In this document: piece after piece, positions 33,877 through 44,151 of the stretch
How the letters are laid out: each line of letters begins with the position of its first letter
Numbering within the stretch: the stretch's first letter is position 1
NCBI GenBank assembly: GCA_963555705.1
Contig: OY743183.1
Span: 29,299,932 to 29,363,931, forward strand
Source of the DNA: Ligustrum vulgare
Taxonomy: Eukaryota; Streptophyta; Magnoliopsida; Lamiales; Oleaceae
Length of the DNA stretch: 64,000 bases
Reading direction: 5' to 3'
Translations under genes and position numbers: made by a program
The notes under the pieces: model-generated
The model's database searches: none
What the model was told of the DNA's origin: nothing
The model's input: the letters and a program-made list of their open reading frames with translations, nothing else

Positions 33877-36800
33877 TATAGCAACCCAGAATTTTTATGC
33901 AATAAATAATTATTTTAATTGAGTCGCTATTGTTTTGAAATTAATGCCGCGACGAATTCGTCTAGCCAAGTCAAGAAATATCGAATTTGTTCGATTTTAA
34001 ATTAAAATTCGAATTTCTAAAATTATGTTATTTTAATTATTTATTCAAAGTATTATTTTCAAAATCATTTTGAATTCCAAATTTATTAAAATATCTCAAT
34101 TTATTTATTCTCAAATTATTTTCAGTCCAAAGTATATCTGTTTTAAACACATTTCTTAATCAAAATTAGTCTAATTTTCAATGGATTACTTCCCACGTTT
34201 TTTCATCTTTATTACATTATTAAGCACCTACTCTACTCATATTCCCCATGTTCCCATTAATCATTTTATTTTCTTTTTTTTTCTTTCCTTTTGAGCACTT
34301 TCATCCTCAAGACATCATCATCACCAAACCAACTAATTATTCCCCATGTCTCCCACTTTTCTCTCCAATAAATCACCATCACGACAATCACTATAATCAT
34401 CATCAATCCACAAGCTTTGCCTCAACTCCAAAAACCGGCCATTTCTATAAGCACCTATGCTGCAACCACCAATGCAGCCACCACAGATGTTGCCTTCCAT
34501 CCTCACCACCCCAGTGCAGCTCAATCTGCAATCAGTCTCCAACCATCAACAAAAGGGTAATGTTAAACATCCAATTCACCAAAGCTGTTGATTCACCATC
34601 ATTTTCAAATCAGCATCATCATCACCGGACACCACCAATTCACAGCAAATTCACTACCAATGCACTGCTCAATTCAAGAAATCATCTCCATGACTCCCAA
34701 TCGAACAAACCAAACACTGCCTCAACCAATTTTGATCAAGCAGACACCATCACTGCTGAATCACCCTCACCTCATTGCAATCAACCACAGTATTCATCAT
34801 TTCATCATCGATCAAACCATCACCGGAAATTAACTCAACCACAGTCACCACCCATCAATCGAACCTCAAATCAAACCAACTGCAGCACCGTCCATATCCA
34901 TCACCAACACTGCTGTAGCGCAACCACCACCATTTCCCAAACCGTCACACGCCACCCACAACCGCCTACTGCCCAACTCCAATTCAGTATAAAGTTGTAC
35001 CAAAACCCAAACCCAAGAAACAGAGTAACCAGATAATCACCTACCTCAAATGCCGGATTTTCGTCGGAAAAACCCCGACCTAGAATCTCGGATTTCATCC
35101 CCAAATCGCACCAATCTCCGCCTTTCTTGCTACCACACCTTCCTCTTTGTTATCACCATTCAACGGCGGTGATACCGCCGTGGAATCACCTACGATTTTG
35201 CGCAGTACACGCCGGAGTTCCTTGCTTCCCTATCACCGTTCTGAAATCGCGCGAGAGAGAGAAAGAGTGTGTTTTGAGTAAAGTGAGAGAGAGAAGATAG
35301 ATCTGACGTTATAATATTAACTTTCAAATATTTCACTTTAGTCCCTAAGCTTTAAAGTTATTCAAATCAGTCCCCAAATTTTATAGTACTCCAATTCAGC
35401 CCTTAAGTTTTAAACTAATCATTTCAGCCCCTTTAAAGTTCTAAATTATTTTAATCAGCCCTTTAACTTTAAACTCTTTTATTTCAGTACCTGCTGATTT
35501 GATTTTAAGCTCAAGTTTCAAAGTATTCATTTTAATCCATCAACTTTCAAAATATCTATTTTAGTCCCTGAACTTTCAAAAGTATTCATTTTAGTCCCTC
35601 AACTTTCAAAACATCAATTTTAGTCCTCAAATTATAATTTATCATTTTGAACTATATATTCGATAAACTAAAGTGACTTATTGGCTAAGACGAAGCGTAC
35701 GGAGAATTTAAAGAAATTGAAGTCATTCCCGCTCAACTTTGCACTCGTCGGATTTGAGGTAGACTCGCACTTATTAATTGATTTAAATTATGATTTCATA
35801 TAAATGTCATGTGACTTGTGAAAGTCAATTTTTAAGAAAAACAAGTATGTTTTTATGAAAGGTAAATATACCTTATGTTTTTATGAAAAGTAAGTATACC
35901 CTATGTTTTTACGATAATGTTTTATATGTTTTGGATCATTGCTATGCACATAAGAATTCTTACCACCTAAGTTCGGTAGAATTCTGTGTCTCCATAAGTT
36001 TATGAGGATTTACCACCTAAGTTCGGTAAAATTCCTGCCTTTCCATATGTTTATGAGGATTTACCACCTAAGTTCGGTAAAATTCCTGTCGCTTATGTTT
36101 ATGAGGATTTCGATCCTATCTTATGTTATGATGGAAATGATCCCTATGAATTTCATGAATTATGTTTTGGTATACTTACTGTTATTATGATCTTACTGTT
36201 ATTATGATCTTACTGTTATTATGATCTTACTGTTATTATGACTTACTACATAAGAATTCTTGCCACCTAAGTTCGGTAAAATTCTTATGTTTATGAGGAT
36301 TTCGATATTATCCTATGTTATGATGAAAACTTACTGTTATTATGATTTTACTGCATAAGAATTCTTGCCACCTAAGTTCGGTAAAGTTCTTGTGTCTATT
36401 TATGTTTATGAGGATTTAAATCCTATCTTATGTTATGCTTTCAAAAGAAATTATGCTTGGCATAATTAAAATGTTTTTATAAGTATATGGTTTTCAAAGA
36501 GCTGTTTTCAAATAGCTATTTTCAAAGAGCCTATGATTTGTAAAATATGTCTCGTGCTGTAATGCACAATATGAGTTTTATCAAGAGTAGTTTTATAAAG
36601 AAGCTCTATCAATGCCGTTTTATAAAGAGCCGGGATTTATGTGTTTAATCATCTTATAAATTAAATTAATTTGCGATGAGTCTACTGAGTATTTCCCCCA
36701 TGAAATACTCACCCTACTTTTTAACAGTTTTGCAGATTTCGGAGACGGTGGCGAGCGATGAATGATGGTGGCAATAATCGTTGAACGGTTGAAAGTTTGA

Positions 36801-37073
36801 CGTTAATGATTTCCGTATTTTCCAAATAATCGAATAATTTAGAGAAGTTCATTTATTTGAGAAATTATGATATTGGCAATTTCTTTACAATATTAATGGT
36901 TCGATTTACTATTTCAAATGGTTTCATAAATGTTTTCAATTTTAGCGGCCATTACAGTTTATTTAATGTTGCCAAAAATGAATTTCAATTATTTCTTCCG
37001 CAAAAATATTATTCGAAAAATTTAGACAGAAAATGACGTAGTGAATCGGGTATACGGAACTCGGGGCGCTACA
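33877..37073 (+). repeat. LARD copy 2, 5' LTR
   Basis: Starts tatagcaacccagaattttt, ends ggggcgctaca. Contains a 262-codon frame (34248-35036) very rich in His, Ser, Thr, Pro, Asn and Gln that overlaps other long frames in the same (cat/cac)-rich DNA; I treat it as a composition effect. 35270-35300 is ga-rich and 35340-35640 holds repeated tttagtccct words. Confidence 0.9.
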
Positions 37074-37076
37074 AGT

Positions 37077-37088
37077 TGGTATCAGAGC
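37077..37088 (+). other. Primer-binding site, tRNA-iMet (LARD 2)
   Basis: tggtatcagagc, three bases after the LTR end, complementary to the 3' end of initiator tRNA-Met. Confidence 0.9.
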
Positions 37089-38043
37089 TAGTCTGCGTTT
37101 CTGTAGACTGGTAAAATTTTCAAAAAGAATTTTAAGAAATATTTTCCATTATAAGATTTTTATTGATGAAGATTGCCACTGCCATCATTCGCTCCACCAA
37201 CTCCGAGGTAAAGAAGTTTATGATGTTTAAAGTTATTTCAGTATTTCGAATACTCATTTTACTAATTTATGAGAAAGAATGAAGAGTATTTCGGATACTT
37301 ATGATTTATGAGAAATAAGAAAGTATTTCTTCGAAAATAATGATGTTGTTATGCTTTGTCATAACTTATATGCTTTAATGTATGATTATGAGAAATTTTT
37401 TAAAAGAAAACGAGTGTTGAGCATAATGGGAATAATATGATTTTATTGAGAATTAAGTAATGGATATTATGTTGAGTTAATTTATTATGCCTCTATGTTG
37501 AAGAGAAATTTATTATGAAGTTTGGCTTTGTGAATAAATTTTGGGAATATGATTTATGGCATATATTTATAAGTATGAGTAACTTTTGAGCCAATTAAGG
37601 TATGGAAGGAAGTAATATTGTGATATTGAAAAATATGATTTGAAATTTCTATGTTGAGGAATTATGAATTGAATTATGAGATATTTTTGATGATATTGAA
37701 GTGTTGGAATCATTTTCAATATTTTTAGATCGTTGTGATCAAATGTGGAGTTATTTATTATTGTGAGTTATGAAGTATGCTTATGGTTTGGATAAGTCCA
37801 AATTACAAGGGAGACTCTATCCAGAATTTTATCATTTGGAATTAAGAGCATAATATGATAAGCATCCACTAAAGGAATTAAGGTTAGACATGCAAGATCA
37901 TTTACATCACAAACGAGATTTAGTAGATGATAGCAGAGATTTTATTATTTTCTCATAAGGAGAACACACAAGAGTCACACTGGAAAGGAATACATGAAAC
38001 ACACGAAAGCATAAGAGAAAAACATAGAAAGATCCTCAGAATG

Positions 38044-38254
38044 AGAGATGTGTTTCCGGAGTAGCCGTATCCTACCACCTCTGATCTTTTGAGGAAATAA
38101 AGAAACCTTCAAAGAGGTGTGTTTCGAGAGTAAGAATACTCCGTAATCTACCACCTGGAATCTTTGAAGTACACACAAGATTTAAACATTAAGGAAATCC
38201 TAGTAAATGGAGGGGTGTCTCGAGAGTGAGAATACTCCGTACTCTACCCCCACC
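38044..38254 (-). repeat. Three hairpin-forming repeats downstream of LOG
   Basis: On the plus strand the units are at 38209-38254 (gaggggtgtctcgagagtga, then gaatactccgtactctac), 38113-38157 (gaggtgtgtttcgagagtaa, then gaatactccgtaatctacc) and 38044-38081 (gagatgtgtttccggagtag, then ccgtatcctaccacctc). Start-to-start distances are about 70 and 96 bases. In each, the outer gaggtg/ccacct arms and an inner gagt…actc pair can fold, so an antisense transcript would carry three related hairpins in its 3' untranslated part. A minus-strand AATAAA lies at 37946-37941. Function unknown. Confidence 0.7.
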
Positions 38255-38265
38255 TATTCTAAGAT

Positions 38266-38919
38266 TCAAAGAGTTAAATTTACATTAACCGGACTCCATT
38301 TTCGCTTGATTCCCCTTCCTTGCGACCAATCTATTTTAACTCCTGCTGGATCTTGTATTGAGATATATGACTGCAGCTTATCCAGTAGTTCATCAATAGT
38401 AGGAGCAGAAATAAGAAGCCTTCTGGAAAATGGAGAGATGAATCCCTGTTCCACAGCATAATCAAGAAAGGTTAACAAACCATCAAAGAAATTGTTAACA
38501 TTCAGAAGCCCAATAGGCTTAGTATGGAGATCTAGTTGAGCCCACGAGGTAATGTTAAAAATTTCTTCTAAGGTACCAAAACCTCCGGGCAGGGCTATAA
38601 AGGCATCAGAACCATATAGCATACAAGTTATGCGTTCATGGATGGATAAGGTTTGAACTTCATGCCCTCGTGTTTTGCCTGCAACATCTACCAAAGGGAC
38701 AGGTATGACACCGATTACTTTTGATTTCTCTGCAAGAGCAGATTGGGAAACACAACCCATTAGACCACTGCTACCACCCCCATACACAAGAGTGATACCT
38801 TTTTCCCCCAGTTTCTTTCCAAGATCTACAGCCGCTTCTAGATAACCGAAGCCTTTCCCTACTTTTGATCCACAAAATACACAAATAGTTTTGATCTGTC
38901 GAAGTTTTGGTGCTTCCAT
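38266..38919 (-). CDS. LOG: LONELY GUY-type cytokinin riboside 5'-monophosphate phosphoribohydrolase
   Basis: LOG enzymes release the active cytokinin base from its riboside monophosphate in one step; they are cytosolic and nuclear Rossmann-fold proteins. This 217-residue ORF has the family layout: VFCGS (14-18), YGGGSSGLMG (46-55), the conserved Arg in IHER (R96), and the signature PGGFGTLEE (111-119), then SWAQL, KPIGLLN and GFI. Length fits plant LOGs (about 210-240). The usual MHERK is IHERI, so one neighbour of the catalytic Arg differs. Plant LOG genes normally have several introns; this copy has none, with no stop or frameshift, so it probably came through an RNA. The ATG at 38919 is the first in frame. 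A TATA-like ctttaaatag (39003-38994) lies 75 bases upstream and a minus-strand AATAAA about 320 bases downstream of the stop. It is antisense to the retrotransposon, beside the Cys-rich ORF. Confidence 0.93.
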   Translation of the reverse strand: MEAPKLRQIKTICVFCGSKVGKGFGYLEAAVDLGKKLGEKGITLVYGGGSSGLMGCVSQSALAEKSKVIGVIPVPLVDVAGKTRGHEVQTLSIHERITCMLYGSDAFIALPGGFGTLEEIFNITSWAQLDLHTKPIGLLNVNNFFDGLLTFLDYAVEQGFISPFSRRLLISAPTIDELLDKLQSYISIQDPAGVKIDWSQGRGIKRKWSPVNVNLTL

Positions 38920-38993
38920 CTTTGATAGTAAAGAAGGGAAAACTTACGAAGAAGATGTGATTTTGGGATGCCTGAACTATGAAATATGTTTGA

Positions 38994-39003
38994 CTATTTA
39001 AAG
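38994..39003 (-). promoter_or_regulatory. TATA-like box upstream of LOG
   Basis: Minus strand ctttaaatag, about 75 bases before the LOG ATG and in the 300-base gap between the two ORFs. The upstream ORF has nearly the same word (cttttaaatag). Inferred from sequence and spacing only. Confidence 0.45.
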
Positions 39004-39220
39004 CCGGAAAAATTTACTGTTTTTGATTGATTCTGAAAAAGTAAAGATTTACTTTTGACAAAATCAGCCCACTTTTGAATATTTTTATCGTATCGAGGCT
39101 GTCATCTTTCAGCGATTAAATATATTTATTTCCAGCTTTATCAAACCTCGAGAAAGGAAAATATATTTTATTTCCAAAACGCGTGAAAGAAAGCAGCAAA
39201 ATATTTTAAAAAGATTTACC

Positions 39221-39772
39221 TTATATCATTGCTGAACTGCCAGAAGCCTCATTTTGTAAAACAGACTGGCAAACAGGATCTTTCGATATTATATTTTGGA
39301 GACTATAACGATTTTTGTCCTCGTTAAACTGAGCGTATAAAGAGAGAAGTTCACGTTGTACATAACCACTTGGGTGCGTCTCAAGAGTCAGTCGAATATC
39401 ATCCAAAGACTCCTTACTCAGTCCACCCTTTATGAATTCGATTTTATCATCCCGATTAGTAGAAGAATATCCTACTGATTTGCAACGAGTATCACAATTC
39501 CAACGAGCACATTTGTAGCAACCACCCAGCCTTTTTGCTCTTCGTTTCTTTGCGAACGTGCTTTTGCCTAAACCAGGCATATGTTTTGGAAATGTTGATG
39601 GTAATTCACCAGATAGTCGAACCTTTGCTTCTATCAACCAGCGAACATCTTCTGGAATACCATGAGTCATCAGCAACCTCAATCTTTCGAGTCTTATTCT
39701 ATAGATCTTTCTCAGATCATTCATAGGAAGACTGGAATAATACTTGCGAATGTTAGAAAGGATGATATCCAT
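39221..39772 (-). CDS. Basic Cys-rich protein resembling flexi-type virus nucleic-acid-binding protein
   Basis: 183 residues from the ATG at 39772 (the frame opens five codons further upstream without an ATG). Residues 20-55 are rich in Arg/Leu and probably helical. At 70-100 a basic block (STFAKKRRAKRLGG) leads into C85-x2-C88-x4-C93-x3-C97, followed by DDKIEFIKGG. This order (Gly-Ser/Thr-x-Ala-basic block, CxxC, TRC, then a short FIxxG stretch) is that of the small nucleic-acid-binding, silencing-related proteins at the 3' end of carlavirus- and vitivirus-type genomes (Betaflexiviridae). The first 60 and last 80 residues match nothing I know. The ORF is intact, has no introns, and lies 300 bases upstream of LOG on the same strand. 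It could also be a plant zinc-knuckle protein with chance similarity. Confidence 0.6.
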   Translation of the reverse strand: MDIILSNIRKYYSSLPMNDLRKIYRIRLERLRLLMTHGIPEDVRWLIEAKVRLSGELPSTFPKHMPGLGKSTFAKKRRAKRLGGCYKCARWNCDTRCKSVGYSSTNRDDKIEFIKGGLSKESLDDIRLTLETHPSGYVQRELLSLYAQFNEDKNRYSLQNIISKDPVCQSVLQNEASGSSAMI

Positions 39773-39804
39773 TGTTTGATGATTCAACCTCTTCCCAGCA
39801 TGAA

Positions 39805-39815
39805 CTATTTAAAAG
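39805..39815 (-). promoter_or_regulatory. TATA-like box upstream of the Cys-rich ORF
   Basis: Minus strand cttttaaatag, 33 bases before the ATG at 39772. This is close for a TATA box, so either the leader is very short or translation starts further in, for example at Met17. The word is almost the same as the one before LOG. Confidence 0.35.
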
Positions 39816-40525
39816 CGCAAGGATATGAATGAATCCGCGTGATTTGTGTTACAGTAAGAAAGCATGGAATAAAATAATGGATAAGAGGAGACAAGAAGTA
39901 ATGCGCTGTTAAATTTTATCGATAAAGGAGATTTGATTTGAGATTTGGAATATTTTTCTTGGATTATGGGTACTGATATTTTGTTATAATAATGATAATC
40001 ATGGTATAGTGTGATGATACGTGGAAAGTGAATTGGAGACCGTATCGAATTAGAGTTAATACGTATATACAAGTACTTTGCAGGAAATGTGGTGACATTT
40101 AAGTATAGAATCTTAGTTTTGGGAGATATTTGTTTACTGAATTTTGGGTTACAAATATTGGAAAGATAAGTTGATGATATTATGTTGATATGTTTGGGTA
40201 TATTACGTAGAGAAAATATTCAGGTAATTCTTTGATTATTTTGGGAATTTTCGATGATAAGAAAGGAAAAATTATTATGATACGATATGTCAGTAAAGAT
40301 TTGTTGAAATTTTAGAGATATATACGAATATTTGAGGTCACATGATACGATGATAAGTGACAAGTTACATGAATACTACAAGATATGATGAAATTTTTAC
40401 ATACGATTGGGAATTGTTTTGAGAATATTCGATGATAAGAAGAAGAGATTCTGATTAAGTATTCAAAAATTATAAGATTAAGTAAGTTTAATTTCGAGGA
40501 CAAAATTATTTTAAGGAGGTAAGAT

Positions 40526-43500
40526 TATAGCAACCCAGAATTTTTATGCAATAAATAATTATTTTAATTGAGTCGCTATTGTTTTGAAATTAATGCCGCG
40601 ACGAATTCGTCTAGCCAAGTCAAGAAATATCGAATTTGTTCGATTTTAAATTAAAATTCGAATTTCTAAAATTATGTTATTTTAATTATTTATTCAAAGT
40701 ATTATTTTCAAAATCATTTTGAATTCCAAATTTATTAAAATATCTCAATTTATTTATTCTCAAATTATTTTCAGTCCAAAGTATATCTGTTTTAAACACA
40801 TTTCTTAATCAAAATTAGTCTAATTTTCAATGGATTACTTCCCACGTTTTTTCATCTTTATTACATTATTAAGCACCTACTCTACTCATATTCCCCATGT
40901 TCCCATTAATCATTTTATTTTCTTTTTTTTTCTTTCCTTTTGAGCACTTTCATCCTCAAGACATCATCATCACCAAACCAACTAATTATTCCCCATGTCT
41001 CCCACTTTTCTCTCCAATAAATCACCATCACGACAATCACTATAATCATCATCAATCCACAAGCTTTGCCTCAACTCCAAAAACCGGCCATTTCTATAAG
41101 CACCTATGCTGCAACCACCAATGCAGCCACCACAGATGTTGCCTTCCATCCTCACCACCCCAGTGCAGCTCAATCTGCAATCAGTCTCCAACCATCAACA
41201 AAAGGGTAATGTTAAACATCCAATTCACCAAAGCTGTTGATTCACCATCATTTTCAAATCAGCATCATCATCACCGGACACCACCAATTCACAGCAAATT
41301 CACTACCAATGCACTGCTCAATTCAAGAAATCATCTCCATGACTCCCAATCGAACAAACCAAACACTGCCTCAACCAATTTTGATCAAGCAGACACCATC
41401 ACTGCTGAATCACCCTCACCTCATTGCAATCAACCACAGTATTCATCATTTCATCATCGATCAAACCATCACCGGAAATTAACTCAACCACAGTCACCAC
41501 CCATCAATCGAACCTCAAATCAAACCAACTGCAGCACCGTCCATATCCATCACCAACACTGCTGTAGCGCAACCACCACCATTTCCCAAACCGTCACACG
41601 CCACCCACAACCGCCTACTGCCCAACTCCAATTCAGTATAAAGTTGTACCAAAACCCAAACCCAAGAAACAGAGTAACCAGATAATCACCTACCTCAAAT
41701 GCCGGATTTTCGTCGGAAAAACCCCGACCTAGAATCTCGGATTTCATCCCCAAATCGCACCAATCTCCGCCTTTCTTGCTACCACACCTTCCTCTTTGTT
41801 ATCACCATTCAACGGCGGTGATACCGCCGTGGAATCACCTACGATTTTGCGCAGTACACGCCGGAGTTCCTTGCTTCCCTATCACCGTTCTGAAATCGCG
41901 CGAGAGAGAGAAAGAGTGTGTTTTGAGTAAAGTGAGAGAGAGAAGATAGATCTGACGTTATAATATTAACTTTCAAATATTTCACTTTAGTCCCTAAGCT
42001 TTAAAGTTATTCAAATCAGTCCCCAAATTTTATAGTACTCCAATTCAGCCCTTAAGTTTTAAACTAATCATTTCAGCCCCTTTAAAGTTCTAAATTATTT
42101 TAATCAGCCCTTTAACTTTAAACTCTTTTATTTCAGTACCTGCTGATTTGATTTTAAGCTCAAGTTTCAAAGTATTCATTTTAATCCATCAACTTTCAAA
42201 ATATCTATTTTAGTCCCTGAACTTTCAAAAGTATTCATTTTAGTCCCTCAACTTTCAAAACATCAATTTTAGTCCTCAAATTATAATTTATCATTTTGAA
42301 CTATATATTCGATAAACTAAAGTGACTTATTGGCTAAGACGAAGCGTACGGAGAATTTAAAGAAATTGAAGTCATTCCCGCTCAACTTTGCACTCGTCGG
42401 ATTTGAGGTAGACTCGCACTTATTAATTGATTTAAATTATGATTTCATATAAATGTCATGTGACTTGTGAAAGTCAATTTTTAAGAAAAACAAGTATGTT
42501 TTTATGAAAGGTAAATATACCTTATGTTTTTATGAAAAGTAAGTATACCCTATGTTTTTACGATAATGTTTTATATGTTTTGGATCATTGCTATGCACAT
42601 AAGAATTCTTACCACCTAAGTTCGGTAGAATTCTGTGTCTCCATAAGTTTATGAGGATTTACCACCTATGTTCGGTAAAATTCCTGCCTTTCCATATGTT
42701 TATGAGGATTTACCACCTAAGTTCGGTAAAATTCCTGTCGCTTATGTTTATGAGGATTTCGATCCTATCTTATGTTATGATGGAAATGATCCCTATGAAT
42801 TTCATGAATTATGTTTTGGTATACTTACTGTTATTATGATCTTACTGTTATTATGATCTTACTGTTATTATGATCTTACTGTTATTATGACTTACTACAT
42901 AAGAATTCTTGCCACCTAAGTTCGGTAAAATTCTTATGTTTATGAGGATTTCGATATTATCCTATGTTATGATGAAAACTTACTGTTATTATGATTTTAC
43001 TGCATAAGAATTCTTGCCACCTAAGTTCGGTAAAGTTCTTGTGTCTATTTATGTTTATGAGGATTTAAATCCTATCTTATGTTATGCTTTCAAAAGAAAT
43101 TATGCTTGGCATAATTAAAATGTTTTTATAAGTATATGGTTTTCAAAGAGCTGTTTTCAAAGAGCTATTTTCAAAGAGCCTATGATTTGTAAAATATGTC
43201 TCGTGCTGTAATGCACAATATGAGTTTTATCAAGAGTAGTTTTATAAAGAAGCTCTATCAATGCCGTTTTATAAAGAGCCGGGATTTATGTGTTTAATCA
43301 TCTTATAAATTAAATTAATTTGCGATGAGTCTACTGAGTATTTCCCCCATGAAATACTCACCCTACTTTTTAACAGTTTTGCAGATTTCGGAGACGGTGG
43401 CGAGCGATGAATGATGGTGGCAATAATCGTTGAACGGTTGAAAGTTTGACGTTAATGATTTCCGTATTTTCCAAATAATCGAATAATTTAGAGAAGTTCA

Positions 43501-43722
43501 TTTATTTGAGAAATTATGATATTGGCAATTTCTTTACAATATTAATGGTTCGATTTACTATTTCAAATGGTTTCATAAATGTTTTCAATTTTAGCGGCCA
43601 TTACAGTTTATTTAATGTTGCCAAAAATGAATTTCAATTATTTCTTCCGCAAAAATATTATTCGAAAAATTTAGACAGAAAATGACGTAGTGAATCGGGT
43701 ATACGGAACTCGGGGCGCTACA
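40526..43722 (+). repeat. LARD copy 2, 3' LTR
   Basis: Same start, end and length as 33877-37073, preceded by ttttaaggaggtaagat, the polypurine tract. Confidence 0.9.
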
Positions 43723-43864
43723 TGTTTATGTCCTGCTAGAGTAGTCGTTCGCGAGAGGGCTGATAGGCACTTTGAAGAGGAAGGGCCTATTCTCTGTGTA
43801 GCATTCGATGGAATGAGGCTACCATCTTTTTAAAGTCAGGTGCTTCCCATTGCAATATCTTTAA

Positions 43865-44065
43865 AAATATTGTTTTCACATTAGTATCATGTTATGATAC
43901 TTTAAAAGTATCATGAGATACTTTTAAAGTATCACAATATGATGCTTGTGATTCTTTCAAGTTTTTAGTATCATAACATGAAACCTTATCAAAATTTTAT
44001 GATATTTAAAACGAAATTTTAGTATCACATCATGATACATTAAAAAAAAATTATGATACTTTGTC
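43865..44065. repeat. Cluster of ATGATAC/GTATCAT palindromes
   Basis: gtatcat and atgatac recur at least eight times in both orientations, including agtatcatgttatgatact and tttaaaagtatcatgagata. The stretch can fold into several overlapping hairpins. It lies just before the copia fragment. Origin unknown. Confidence 0.7.
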
Positions 44066-44151
44066 TAAGGCATAACATCAAACACCAGACCGTTTAGTCT
44101 GCCTCTTTTGAATAAAAGCCTTTATGGCTTGAAACAAGCCTCAAGACAATG

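Larger units (their letters stand above)
33877..43722 (+). mobile_element. LARD-type LTR retrotransposon, copy 2, with gene cargo
   Basis: About 9.85 kb. LTRs 33877-37073 and 40526-43722 have equal length (3197 bp), and I noticed only two single-base differences (36017 against 42666; 36511 against 43160), so it inserted recently. Both junctions carry catgtttat, consistent with a 5-bp duplication of ATGTT (one base ambiguous with the LTR end). Primer site tggtatcagagc is at 37077-37088 and a purine tract (aaggaggtaag) is just before 40526. The internal region aligns with copy 1 from 37074 to about 37890 and from about 39850 to 40525. Between these lies about 2 kb of foreign DNA, in place of about 0.9 kb in copy 1, holding two antisense ORFs. 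Confidence 0.9.

Noticed and set aside
34248..35036. 262-codon ORF in the LARD LTR, also at 40897-41685
   Set aside because: Lies wholly in the LTR in cat/cac-rich DNA, overlaps other long frames on both strands, composition dominated by His, Ser, Thr, Pro, Asn and Gln, no domain; the corresponding stretch in copy 1 has no such frame. Probably a composition effect.
38044..38254. Hammerhead ribozyme in the repeats downstream of LOG
   Set aside because: cgaaac-like words are present, but no CUGANGA core at the right distance; the fold looks like simple hairpins.
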